From CAZKWG01 sp964615375 (GTDB taxonomy: Bacteria; Myxococcota_A; UBA796; CAZKWG01): a DNA stretch of 64,000 nucleotides. The notes beneath the pieces were generated by a model. That model saw nothing but the letters and a program-made list of their open reading frames with translations. It had not been told where the DNA came from and ran no database searches. Shown here in pieces: positions 1-7,463 of the stretch. How positions within the stretch are numbered: the stretch's first letter is position 1; each line of letters opens with the position of its first letter. Made by a program: the position numbers and the translations under genes. The DNA lies in the NCBI GenBank assembly GCA_964615375.1, contig CAZTOW010000030.1, forward strand, positions 54,564-118,563, written 5' to 3'.

Positions 1-684
1 GAGGAACAGGAAGGTCAGGGACCCGTAGTACACGAGACTCTCCGTGTTGATCCGCCCGCGCTGGAAGGGCTGGAAGTGACGCTCGAAGAAGGCCACGTAG
101 GACGCCAGCTCCGAGATGGGCGGGTCCGTGACCTTGCCGATGTACCAGGAGATCAGCAGCATGAACCAGACCGCCAGCCCGAGGAAGCCCGCCACGATCT
201 GGTAGCGGGTGAGCGCCGAGCCATAGGTCCCGATCGCCACCGTCGCCGCGCCCACCGCCAGCACGCCGAGGTAGCCCGCCCCGATGTGCCCCCAGCTCAC
301 CTTGCCGTTGATGGTGATCAGGTAGGGGATGTAGATCGACAGCGCCGTGATCAGGCAGAGGAAGCCGTAAGCGCCCAGGAACTTGCCCAGGACCACCTGC
401 GTCTCGCTGACCGGGGCCGTCTCCAGCACGACGATGGTGCCGGTCTGGCGCTCCTCGGCGAAGAGCCGCATGGTGAGCAGCAGGCCCGCCGCGACGGTCA
501 CCCCGTAGGTGATCATCAGGAAGTCCTCGAGCACGTCCGAGGAGAAGCGCGGCTTGTCGCTCATGGCGTAGGCGTTGAACAGCAGCCCGTCGAACAGCAG
601 GGCGATGGACAGGATCACCCACCCCCAGGCCGTGTTCAGGTACGCGCCGATCTCGCGGCGCGCGATGAGGAGAACAGGTCTCAT
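1..684 (-). CDS. ABC-2 type transporter permease (partial)
   Basis: The frame runs off the left edge, so only the first ~228 residues are seen. The product begins MRPVLLIARREIGAYLNTAW and carries several hydrophobic membrane segments separated by short loops. The motif FAEERQTGTIVVLETAPVS is typical of ABC-2 permeases of the GldF/Nos/Gld kind. It is the membrane half of an exporter whose ATPase is the gene just upstream. Its ATG overlaps the ATPase stop codon by 4 bp (ATGA), so the two are probably translationally coupled. Substrate is not evident; Gld-like assignment is by family resemblance only. Confidence 0.85.
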   Translation of the reverse strand, partial: MRPVLLIARREIGAYLNTAWGWVILSIALLFDGLLFNAYAMSDKPRFSSDVLEDFLMITYGVTVAAGLLLTMRLFAEERQTGTIVVLETAPVSETQVVLGKFLGAYGFLCLITALSIYIPYLITINGKVSWGHIGAGYLGVLAVGAATVAIGTYGSALTRYQIVAGFLGLAVWFMLLISWYIGKVTDPPISELASYVAFFERHFQPFQRGRINTESLVYYGSLTFLFL

Positions 685-1613
685 GCAAGCCCCTCTTGCG
701 TCAGTCCGAGGAAGATCTCCTCGAGCTCGCCGCGCGTGTCGTGCACGCTGCGGATCCCGAAGCCCTGGCCCACGAGGTCCGCGACGAGCTGCTCCCGCGC
801 GTCCTCACGCAGCACCACGCGCGCGTCCACGTAGCCGCCCTCGCGCCCCTGGCAGGTGAACGAGGTCACCTGGGCGTTCTTCTTCAGCGCGGCCTCCAGC
901 GCGTCCGGCGAGCCCTTCACCATCAGGTCCACCTTCAGCCCGGTCCTCAGCTGCGCGGCGAGCTGCGCCCCCGTGCCCTGGGCGATCAGGCGGCCGTTGT
1001 GCAGCACCAGGATCCGGTCGCAGGTCTGCGAGATCTCCGGCAGGTTGTGGCTGCTCAGCAGCACCGTGCTGTCCTGCCCGAGCCCGCGGATCACGTCGCG
1101 CATCTCGACGATCTGCACCGGGTCCAGGCCCGTGATCGGCTCATCGAGGATGACGAGGCGCGGCCGGTGGACGATGGCCTGGGCGATGCCCACACGCTGC
1201 CGGTAGCCGTGGCTGAGCTCGCCGATGACGCGCCCGCCGAAGCCCGCGAGCTGCGCCTTCTTGAGCACCTCGGGCAGGCGCGCGTCGAGCTCGCTCTTGC
1301 CCATGCCGCGCAGCGAGCCCACGAAGCGCAGGTAGCTCTCGACCGACATCTCCTGGTAGACGGGCGGCTCGTCCGGCAGGTAGCCGACGCGGGCGCGGGC
1401 CGAGACCGGCGCCTGCGTCACGTCCACGCCGTCGATGCGGACGGTGCCCTCGGACGGCGCGAGCAGCCCCGCGAGCACCTTCAGCGTCGTGGATTTCCCG
1501 GCCCCGTTCAGACCCAGGAAGCCGATCACCTCGTTCGACGCGATGGAGAAGCTCACGTTGTCCACGGCGCGTCGGGTTCCGTAGTACCGGGTCAGGGATT
1601 GGACCTCGATCAT
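681..1613 (-). CDS. ABC transporter ATP-binding protein (GldA-like)
   Basis: A 310-residue nucleotide-binding subunit that would power the ABC-2 permease encoded directly downstream. Walker A is GLNGAGKST near residue 36, the signature is LSHGYRQRVG near 134 (LSHGYRQ instead of LSGGQ, common in the GldA group), and Walker B is LVILDEPITGLDP near 153. A C-terminal domain of about 90 residues follows the ATPase core, as in exporters of the CcmA/GldA type. The pair is alone in its transcription unit as far as can be seen; gliding is one possible role in a myxobacterium but cannot be inferred from the sequence. Confidence 0.92.
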   Translation of the reverse strand: MIEVQSLTRYYGTRRAVDNVSFSIASNEVIGFLGLNGAGKSTTLKVLAGLLAPSEGTVRIDGVDVTQAPVSARARVGYLPDEPPVYQEMSVESYLRFVGSLRGMGKSELDARLPEVLKKAQLAGFGGRVIGELSHGYRQRVGIAQAIVHRPRLVILDEPITGLDPVQIVEMRDVIRGLGQDSTVLLSSHNLPEISQTCDRILVLHNGRLIAQGTGAQLAAQLRTGLKVDLMVKGSPDALEAALKKNAQVTSFTCQGREGGYVDARVVLREDAREQLVADLVGQGFGIRSVHDTRGELEEIFLGLTQEGLA

Positions 1614-1716
1614 ACAGGGCGCTCCAGATCAGCACTTTTTTGGGTGGCGTCGGAAACCCCCGACCCACGGCGCGTATTCCACGCGGCGGAGAGCCATATG
1701 CACCAGCCGCGGCTTG

Positions 1717-2790
1717 TCAAGGTGCCAGGTCGCTCCGCGTGAGCACCGCCAGCGCCTCCGTGTGCCGCGTCTGCGGAAACATCTCGAAGCAGGCCAGGTG
1801 CGTGAGCCGGTATCCCGCCTGCAGCGCGGGCCGCAGATCGCGTGAGAGCGCCGGGGGGTGGCAGGAGACGTAGACGATGCGCTTCGGCCGGGTCACGGCG
1901 AGCGCCCCCAGCAGCCCGGGCGAGCCCTCCCGCGGCGGATCGACGATGGCCACCTCGAAGAAGGCGTCCCCCGCTCGGAAGCGCGCCGCGTCCGACACGA
2001 GGCACCGCGCCGGCAGCGCGCGCCGCTCCGCCGTCCGCTTCGCCTCCGCCACCGCCGCGCCGTCCACCTCGCGCAGCTCCACGCTCACCCCCCGCGCCGC
2101 CACCGCCAGCCCCAGGTTGCCGTAGCCCGCGTACAGGTCCAGCGCCGAGCGGGGCTCACAGGCCATCACCTGCTCCACCACCGCGTCCACCAGCAGCGCG
2201 TTGACCTCCAGGTTCACCTGGAAGAAGACGCCCGGCCCCACGCGGTGCTCCACCCCGCCCGCGACCAGGCGGAGCCGCGCGTCCCCCCAGAGCGTGCGCC
2301 CGCCCAGCACCAGCCCGCTGAGCCCCTCCACCCCCTCGAGGCCCAGCGCGCCGATCTCCGCCGCCAGCTCCGGCTGCGCGCGCCGCTCCTGCGTCAACAC
2401 CATCACCACCCGCTCGCCGTCCGAGCGCAGCTCTACCGAGGCCACGCCCCGGGGCATGGGCGGGAGCCGCTCCAGCACGCGGTTGATCTCCGGCCGCGCG
2501 ATGGCGCAGGCGCGCAGCGGCACCGGATCGTGCGAGCCCGGCCGGTGGTAGCCCAGCGCGCCGTCCCGCCCGGGCTGGAGCTTCACCCGGGCCCGGTAGC
2601 CCAGGCTCCGCGGCGAGGCGACCACCCGATCCGGGGCGCGTCCGGTCGCGCGCGTCACCGTCAGGACCTGGGCGGCGCGTTGATCCTCCTCGGCCAGCGT
2701 CATCGCGTCGCAGGCGCCGCAGGCGGCGTGGATCGGGCAGGGCGGCGGGCGCGTCGTAGGGTCGGGCATGGCCGCCGCGACGTATCCCAT
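1717..2790 (-). CDS. 23S rRNA/tRNA uracil-5 methyltransferase, TrmA/RlmC family
   Basis: A 357-residue SAM-dependent enzyme of the TrmA/RlmC/RlmD family, which methylates C5 of a uridine in tRNA or 23S rRNA. An N-terminal CPIHAACGAC (C-x5-C-x2-C) plus a later Cys resembles the 4Fe-4S site of RlmC/RlmD. SAM motif DLYAGYGNLGLAVAARG is near residue 215, VDPPREG near 305, and the catalytic-Cys motif VYVSCHPPALSRD near 325. There is no N-terminal TRAM domain, which fits RlmC size. Start is ATG at 2790 with a GGAG close upstream; ATG at 2769 (MPDPTTRP) is an alternative. A second family member lies at 41880-43235. Confidence 0.85.
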   Translation of the reverse strand: MGYVAAAMPDPTTRPPPCPIHAACGACDAMTLAEEDQRAAQVLTVTRATGRAPDRVVASPRSLGYRARVKLQPGRDGALGYHRPGSHDPVPLRACAIARPEINRVLERLPPMPRGVASVELRSDGERVVMVLTQERRAQPELAAEIGALGLEGVEGLSGLVLGGRTLWGDARLRLVAGGVEHRVGPGVFFQVNLEVNALLVDAVVEQVMACEPRSALDLYAGYGNLGLAVAARGVSVELREVDGAAVAEAKRTAERRALPARCLVSDAARFRAGDAFFEVAIVDPPREGSPGLLGALAVTRPKRIVYVSCHPPALSRDLRPALQAGYRLTHLACFEMFPQTRHTEALAVLTRSDLAP

Positions 2791-2834
2791 CCACTCCGAG
2801 GCTGTTATACACCCCGAAGTCCCCGGGAGCCCGA

Positions 2835-3404
2835 ATGCGCCTCGCCGTCTTCCTCCTGCTCGCCACCGGCTGCGCCAGCTCCGATCCCTCCTGGGATCTG
2901 TTCGCGCCCGCCGAGCCCCCCGCGCCGAGCGCCGCCCCCGCCGCCGAGCCCGCCCCGGAGGAGTTCAAGATCTCGAGCGAGGAGCTCCAGAAGAACGCGG
3001 CCGACGCGCGCGCCGGGCAGGAGCCCGCGCCCTCCCCCTTCGGCGGCACGATGAGCCCGGTGGAGCCTGCCCCCGAGGCGCCCGCCGCCGCTCCCGCGCC
3101 CGAGGCCACCCCCGCGCCGACCGAGACCCCGGCGCCCGCCGCTCCCGCGCAGGCCGCCGCGCCGCTCCCCAGCCCCTCCCCCTGGCCCGTGCGGCTGGTG
3201 AAGACCCTGCCCGAGGCTCAGCCCCCCCGCGCCATCCTGGCCCTGCCCGACGGCAGCGAGGTGGTCGTGAGCCCCGGCGCCCTGCTCGCCGAGCAGGGCC
3301 TCGTGGTCATGGGCATCGGCAAGGGCTCGCTCGACCTCGCCCAGGTGAAGCCCGCGGGCGACCACGCCGAGATCGCCCCGCTGACGCTCACCGCCCAGTA
3401 CTGA
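2835..3404 (+). CDS. Putative lipoprotein with Pro/Ala-rich linker
   Basis: The 189-residue product starts with a signal peptide whose lipobox is LLATGC (Cys13), so it is probably a lipoprotein. Residues ~20-125 are a low-complexity Pro/Ala/Glu linker suitable for spanning periplasm or cell wall. The last ~55 residues form a compact region (ILALPDGSEVVVSPG... VVMGIGKGSLDL) that looks like a small beta domain, somewhat like the C-terminal domain of PilP pilotins; this resemblance is weak. It is transcribed divergently from the methyltransferase gene, and has no obvious operon partner. Function unknown. Confidence 0.75.
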   Translation: MRLAVFLLLATGCASSDPSWDLFAPAEPPAPSAAPAAEPAPEEFKISSEELQKNAADARAGQEPAPSPFGGTMSPVEPAPEAPAAAPAPEATPAPTETPAPAAPAQAAAPLPSPSPWPVRLVKTLPEAQPPRAILALPDGSEVVVSPGALLAEQGLVVMGIGKGSLDLAQVKPAGDHAEIAPLTLTAQY

Positions 3405-3431
3405 AGGCCCAGCGCTGAGCGCTACGTCGTC

Positions 3432-4403
3432 TCAGACCGCCATGCGCAGGCGGTTGAGCGCGCCGCACTCGATCTGGCGCACGCGCTCGCGGGAGAGCCC
3501 CATCGCCTTGCCGATGTCGGCCATCGTGCGGGCGTCCGTCCCGTCCAGCCCGTAGTGGTGGACCAGGATGAACTGCTCGCGCTCGTTGAGGATCTCCGAG
3601 AAAGCGCCGCGGACGCGCAGGAGAGCCTGCTGCTGGATCGCGTGCTGGTCGGGATCCGGGTCGCGGCGCTCCGAGGGCAGGCGGTCCATGACGCGCAGCC
3701 CCTCGTCGTCCGGCTGGTCCAGCGAGACCACCCCGCCCTGAGACAGGAGCAGCTCGGCGCGCTGGCGCTCGATGCCGACCTCGCGGCTCAGCTCGTCCAT
3801 GTCGTAGGTCTCACCGGCGTTCTCGAAGCGCTCCATCGCCGTGCGAAGGTTGCGCATCTGCTCCACCGCGCCGCCCGGCAGCCGCACCATGCGGCCCGTG
3901 GTCTCGATGGCGCGGGTCATCTGTGCGCGCACCCACCAGCGGGCGTAGGTCGAGAAGCGGATCCCGCGGTCGGGATCGAAGCGCCGCGAGGCCCGCAGGA
4001 GGCCGATGTAGCCCTCCTGCACCAGATCCTCCTCGTTCATCAGCGGGCAGGTGAGCTTGCGCGCCTCCCCGCGCGCGATGCGGCGCGCCGACATCGCCAG
4101 GCTCCAGCGCAGATCCTCAGCCTCGCGCCAGGCGGTGGCGGCGGCGCGCGCGGCCTCGCTGAGCTCGGGGTGGTTGACGGCCGCCTCCTGGACCGCCTGC
4201 ACGGCGGCCTCCAGGCGGTCCACGGAGCCCGCGCGGGTGCGCTCGGCCCGGGTCGGCCGCTTGCGGAGGATGTCCTCGGCCACGGGGATGCCCGCGACGG
4301 CCTCGCGCGCGCGGCGCTCGGCGTCCCGGATCCCGCGCGCCACGGCGCACTCCTCTTCCGGTGTCCATCGATTCGCGTTCAGGGCCGTGTTGAGGGTAGC
4401 CAC
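3432..4403 (-). CDS. RNA polymerase sigma-70 family factor (group 2/3)
   Basis: A sigma factor of 323 residues from a GTG at 4403, which is preceded by a good GGAGGT at 7 nt spacing; a TTG at 4448 would add 15 residues. Region 2 is clear (DLVQEGYIGLLRASRRFDPD, then FSTYARWWVRAQMTRAI for -10 recognition). Region 3 follows, and region 4 ends the protein (LNEREQFILVHHYGL, then LSRERVRQIECGALNRLR, the -35 helix-turn-helix). It lacks the long 1.1 region of a primary sigma, so it is more likely an alternative sigma of the RpoH/group 2 kind. Monocistronic; the target regulon cannot be told from the sequence. Confidence 0.9.
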   Translation of the reverse strand: MATLNTALNANRWTPEEECAVARGIRDAERRAREAVAGIPVAEDILRKRPTRAERTRAGSVDRLEAAVQAVQEAAVNHPELSEAARAAATAWREAEDLRWSLAMSARRIARGEARKLTCPLMNEEDLVQEGYIGLLRASRRFDPDRGIRFSTYARWWVRAQMTRAIETTGRMVRLPGGAVEQMRNLRTAMERFENAGETYDMDELSREVGIERQRAELLLSQGGVVSLDQPDDEGLRVMDRLPSERRDPDPDQHAIQQQALLRVRGAFSEILNEREQFILVHHYGLDGTDARTMADIGKAMGLSRERVRQIECGALNRLRMAV

Positions 4404-4546
4404 GGTGCTGACCTCCGGTCGGTGCGGGTCTCCACGACTCGTGTGCAAACCTTATACACCATTCTCCCGGTCGCCCAGTGGGAGATGAGAACATTCTTGA
4501 TCTCTGGCGTCCGAGCTTGCGTACTCCGCGACCGCCCCCTCCACCG

Positions 4547-4789
4547 TCAGCGCTCTTCGATGATCTCCAGCACGTAGCGCTTCTTCTTCTTGCCGCCGAT
4601 GGCGTGGACGATCCGGCGTATCGCGTCGGCATGAACACCCTTCTTGCCGATCACCTTCCCGACGTCCTCCCGCGCGACGTGAAGCTCGAGCACGCAGGAG
4701 TGCGATCCCTCGACCTCCGTGCAATGCACCTCGTCCGGGTTGTCCACGAGCGCCTTGACGATCTCCTCGATCAGCTCTCGCACTTCCAT
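4547..4789 (-). CDS. khpA: KH-domain RNA-binding protein KhpA
   Basis: An 80-residue protein starting MEVRELIEEIVKALVDNPDE that consists of one type II KH domain with the GxxG loop VGKVIGKKGVHADAIRRI near residues 35-52. This is the usual length and order for KhpA/YlqC (UPF0109), a small RNA-binding protein that in other bacteria pairs with KhpB/Jag. The upstream in-frame extension to 4858 has no family counterpart and no ribosome binding site, so the internal ATG at 4789 was chosen. It is not next to rpsP-rimM here, which is the common location in other phyla. Confidence 0.9.
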   Translation of the reverse strand: MEVRELIEEIVKALVDNPDEVHCTEVEGSHSCVLELHVAREDVGKVIGKKGVHADAIRRIVHAIGGKKKKRYVLEIIEER

Positions 4790-5157
4790 CGTCGCCGACT
4801 CCTCTGCTCTGCTGCTGCGGCTGCAACCCGGCGCCCGAGGCACACGTGTCAGAAACAAGAATCGGCCCCGAGAGCCTGTTCGTCAACTGGGGGATTTCAG
4901 GTCCGCGCGCCGCGCGCCTCCCTGACCGGAGAGTCTTCCCTGCCGGACGCGCTCCCCTGGCGCGTCGACCGCCCAGAATGGCCCGATCGCAGAGACCATC
5001 GAATACCGCGCGCGGTGGTGCGTCAGAAGGTGCGACGGTGAAGGGAAGAGAACGATGGCCTCCCGGGTTGACGACCGGGACGGAGGTACGCACCATTGGT
5101 GCATCCGCTCGGCCTGTCCTCGCGCCTCTCGCCCGGCGCCGTCCAAGGGGACCCATC
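4790..5157. other. Divergent intergenic region between khpA and ECF sigma gene
   Basis: This 368-bp stretch has no convincing gene. It must hold the promoters of khpA (minus) and of the ECF sigma operon (plus). Two small dyads are visible on the sigma side: TCCCGG-N8-CCGGGA around 5059-5078 enclosing a TTGACG, and GCACCA-T-TGGTGC around 5092-5104. The second sits about 55 bp before the sigma start and could be an operator. Neither has been matched to a known regulator. Confidence 0.4.
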
Positions 5158-5742
5158 ATGCCTGCACATCTCCGCCTGATCGAGTCGAAACAGCCCGCCA
5201 CCTGGTCCGAAGAGGACTTCAAGGCCCTCGCGCGTCAGGATCGGCGCGCCGCGATGGACCTGGTCATCCGCCGCTATCGCGAGCGCCTGTACTACCACGC
5301 GCTCTACATCGTGAAGGGCGCGGATGAGGCCTATGACGTCGTTCAGGAGGTCTTCATCCGGGCGATCCGGGAGCCGCGCTTCTTCGATGAGGACTTCCGC
5401 ATCCGCGCCTGGCTCTTCCGCGTCACCAGCAACCTCTGCTTCAACCAGGTGCGCGACCGCAACCGCCGCGGCGCCATCCTGGACGCGGCCCCCCGCGAGG
5501 ACAGCAGCCACGCCAACCAGCTCGAGTCGGTCTTCGAGGGCGAGCAGCGTGGCGAGGTGCTCTCCGCCATCGACAAGCTCTCCGAGGAGCACAAGGACAT
5601 CCTGCTCCTCCGCTACTACGACGATCTCTCCTACGCCGAGATCGCCGAGGTGCTGGACATCAAGCTCGGCACCGTGATGTCCCGGCTCTCCCGCGCGAGG
5701 ACGCGCCTGGCCGAGGTCATGGGCCGCCCGCTCCCCGCCTGA
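5158..5742 (+). CDS. ECF-type RNA polymerase sigma factor
   Basis: A 194-residue extracytoplasmic-function sigma factor starting MPAHLRLIESKQPATWSEED. Region 2 spans ~30-95 (AYDVVQEVFIRAIREP, then FRIRAWLFRVTSNLCFNQVRD), and region 4 spans ~130-185 (LSEEHKDILLLRYYDDLSY, then IKLGTVMSRLSRARTRL). No extra C-terminal domain is present. The next gene, 25 bp downstream, is a zinc-finger anti-sigma membrane protein, so the pair forms a classical ECF sigma / anti-sigma switch; the third gene encodes an S41-like PDZ protein. The start was chosen because region 2 begins about 25 residues later, as is usual for the family. Confidence 0.93.
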   Translation: MPAHLRLIESKQPATWSEEDFKALARQDRRAAMDLVIRRYRERLYYHALYIVKGADEAYDVVQEVFIRAIREPRFFDEDFRIRAWLFRVTSNLCFNQVRDRNRRGAILDAAPREDSSHANQLESVFEGEQRGEVLSAIDKLSEEHKDILLLRYYDDLSYAEIAEVLDIKLGTVMSRLSRARTRLAEVMGRPLPA

Positions 5743-5767
5743 TCCACTCTCCCGACAGGTCCCGTCC

Positions 5768-6283
5768 ATGGACTGCAACACCGTCGCCGATCGCGTCGCC
5801 GCCTATCTCGACAACGAGCTCTCGCGGAGCGAGCAGCAGCTCTTCGAGCGGCACCTGGAGGGCTGTGAGGCCTGCCAGCGCCTGGTGGAGGCCGTCTCCG
5901 ACGTGGACCTGAGCCCGCCCCCGCCTCCCCCGGAGGTGGGCGAGCCGGGCTTCTGGGATCGCATGGACGTCGCGCTGGCCGCGGAGCAGGCGCGGGTGCC
6001 CGAGCTGGCCCCCGTCGCCCCGCCCCCGGCGGCCAACCGCCTGTGGGAGCGGCGCCTCAACGTCTCCCTCCCCGTGATCTTCGCCTACGTGGCCTTCCTC
6101 GCGCTGGCCGTCGGCTGGTCGCTCATCAACCTGGACCGGGCGCAGGACGCCGAGGCCGCCCTCCAGAACATGGAGCAGCTCGTCCAACGCGAGCAGCGCC
6201 AGAACCAGCCGCCCTCCACCAAGGCCGTCCCCGCGACCGAGTCGAAGATCGTCTCCTTCCGGTCCTCGCGCGGCACCTTCTGA
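5768..6283 (+). CDS. Membrane anti-sigma factor with zf-HC2 domain
   Basis: The 171-residue product begins with a zinc-binding anti-sigma domain (MDCNTVADRVAAYLDNELS, then RHLEGCEACQRLV near residues 32-44, the His-x3-Cys-x2-Cys signature of zf-HC2). A Pro-rich stretch follows. One transmembrane helix (VIFAYVAFLALAVGWSLI, ~100-118) divides an N-terminal cytoplasmic sigma-binding part from a short outside tail. It lies between the ECF sigma gene and the S41-like gene and is expected to hold that sigma inactive at the membrane. A role of the downstream S41-like protein in releasing it is possible but doubtful, since that protein looks catalytically dead. Confidence 0.88.
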   Translation: MDCNTVADRVAAYLDNELSRSEQQLFERHLEGCEACQRLVEAVSDVDLSPPPPPPEVGEPGFWDRMDVALAAEQARVPELAPVAPPPAANRLWERRLNVSLPVIFAYVAFLALAVGWSLINLDRAQDAEAALQNMEQLVQREQRQNQPPSTKAVPATESKIVSFRSSRGTF

Positions 6284-6288
6284 GGCCC

Positions 6289-7404
6289 ATGCTCGCCCTG
6301 CTGGCGTTGATCAGCGGCCTCGTCCGCTCGGCCTGGGCTCAGGACGACGCCTCCTTCGAGGCCGCGATGCGGCTGCTCGCCGAGCGCTACCCCGAGCAGG
6401 CGGCGCAGGGCGAGCTCTACCGCGCCGCCATCGCCGGGATGGCCGCGCGCGTGGACGAGCTCTCCCAGGGCTCGGGCAGCGCGCTCCTGGACGAGGCCCA
6501 GATGGCCCAGCTCAAGGCGCGCCAGCGGGGCGAGCGCCAGGGCATCGGGGTGCAGTTCTGGGTGCTGTCCGGCCAGGGGATCGTCATCAACAAGGTGATC
6601 CCCGAGAGCCCCGCGGCGCGCGCCGAGCTGCGACCGGGGGACGTCATCGTCGCCATCGACGACCAGCCGCTGACGGGCCGCAGCCGGCAGGCCATCCTCG
6701 CCATCCTGGCCACCGCCCACCCGCCCTCCGTGGTGCTGGACGTGCGCCGCCAGGGCTCCGCCCCGCGCACCTACCGCGTGCCCTGGGGCTCCTACTGGCT
6801 CCAGGCGGTGCAGCCCTGCTCGACGAGCGGGGTGCCCTGCCTCCAGCTCCAGCACTTCGGCACCGGCGCGGCCAGCGCGCTGGAGAGCGCTCTCGGGAAG
6901 CTGGACCCCGCGCAGGGCCTGGTCCTGGACCTGCGCTCCAACGAGGAGGGCGTCATCGACGAGATGGTCGCGGCGGCCGACCTCTTCCTGGACGCGGGGC
7001 AGGCGGTGGTGCAGCGGGACGTGCCGGGTGGGAGCGCGGAGGTGCTGCGCGCGCGCGGGGCCTCGCGCTGGGCGGGGCGCCTGGTCCTGGTGGTGGACGA
7101 GAGCACGTCCGGGCTGGCCGAGGCCTTCGCCGCGAGCCTGCGCGAGCAGGTGCAGGCGCGCCTGGTCGGCGCGAGCACGGAGGGCGTCGGCACCACCAGC
7201 AGCCTCCACCCCCTCAGCGGGGGCCTGGTGCTGCGCCTCGCCGACGTCCAGATGCGCTCCCCGGCGGGCCGCGCCTGGGCGCCCCGAGGGCTCTCGCCCG
7301 ACGTCACGGTGGAGCACCCCGACGTGCTGCTCCCCGCCGGCGCGGGGCTCGCGCTCCCGGATCTCCAGCTGGAGGCCGCAATTCGCCTCCTTCGAGGGCC
7401 CTGA
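6289..7404 (+). CDS. Secreted S41-family C-terminal-processing-peptidase-like protein with PDZ, probably inactive
   Basis: The protein (371 residues from ATG 6289) has a signal peptide (MLALLALISGLVRSAWAQ), a helical N-terminal part, a PDZ domain (~80-160, with VINKVIPESPAARAELRPGD) and an S41 core (~190-340). In active S41 proteases the nucleophile lies in TASAAE-like motifs and the general-base Lys in T-F-G-K-G. Here the equivalents read TSGLAE and TEGVG, so Ser seems replaced by Gly and Lys by Val. It starts 5 bp after the anti-sigma gene and is surely in the sigma operon. A periplasmic PDZ sensor or scaffold role is a reasonable inference. Confidence 0.82.
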   Translation: MLALLALISGLVRSAWAQDDASFEAAMRLLAERYPEQAAQGELYRAAIAGMAARVDELSQGSGSALLDEAQMAQLKARQRGERQGIGVQFWVLSGQGIVINKVIPESPAARAELRPGDVIVAIDDQPLTGRSRQAILAILATAHPPSVVLDVRRQGSAPRTYRVPWGSYWLQAVQPCSTSGVPCLQLQHFGTGAASALESALGKLDPAQGLVLDLRSNEEGVIDEMVAAADLFLDAGQAVVQRDVPGGSAEVLRARGASRWAGRLVLVVDESTSGLAEAFAASLREQVQARLVGASTEGVGTTSSLHPLSGGLVLRLADVQMRSPAGRAWAPRGLSPDVTVEHPDVLLPAGAGLALPDLQLEAAIRLLRGP

Positions 7405-7405
7405 C

Positions 7406-7427
7406 TCAGGAAAAAATTGATTCCTGA
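7406..7427. promoter_or_regulatory. 7-bp inverted repeat between S41-like gene and DUF4388-type gene
   Basis: TCAGGAA and TTCCTGA (7-bp perfect arms) are separated by an 8-nt A-rich loop, directly after the S41-like stop codon. There is no T-tract, so it is a weak terminator candidate. A TTGATT overlapping the right arm and a TATAGG 15 bp further on could instead be a promoter for the next gene, making the dyad a possible operator. Confidence 0.35.
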
Positions 7428-7463
7428 TGCACGCCCCTATAGGATGGGGTCCGGTTTCTCGGC

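Noticed and set aside
1650..1690. Intrinsic terminator between the methyltransferase and ABC genes
   Set aside because: A GTCGG/CCGAC stem is visible but no T-tract follows in the direction of transcription.
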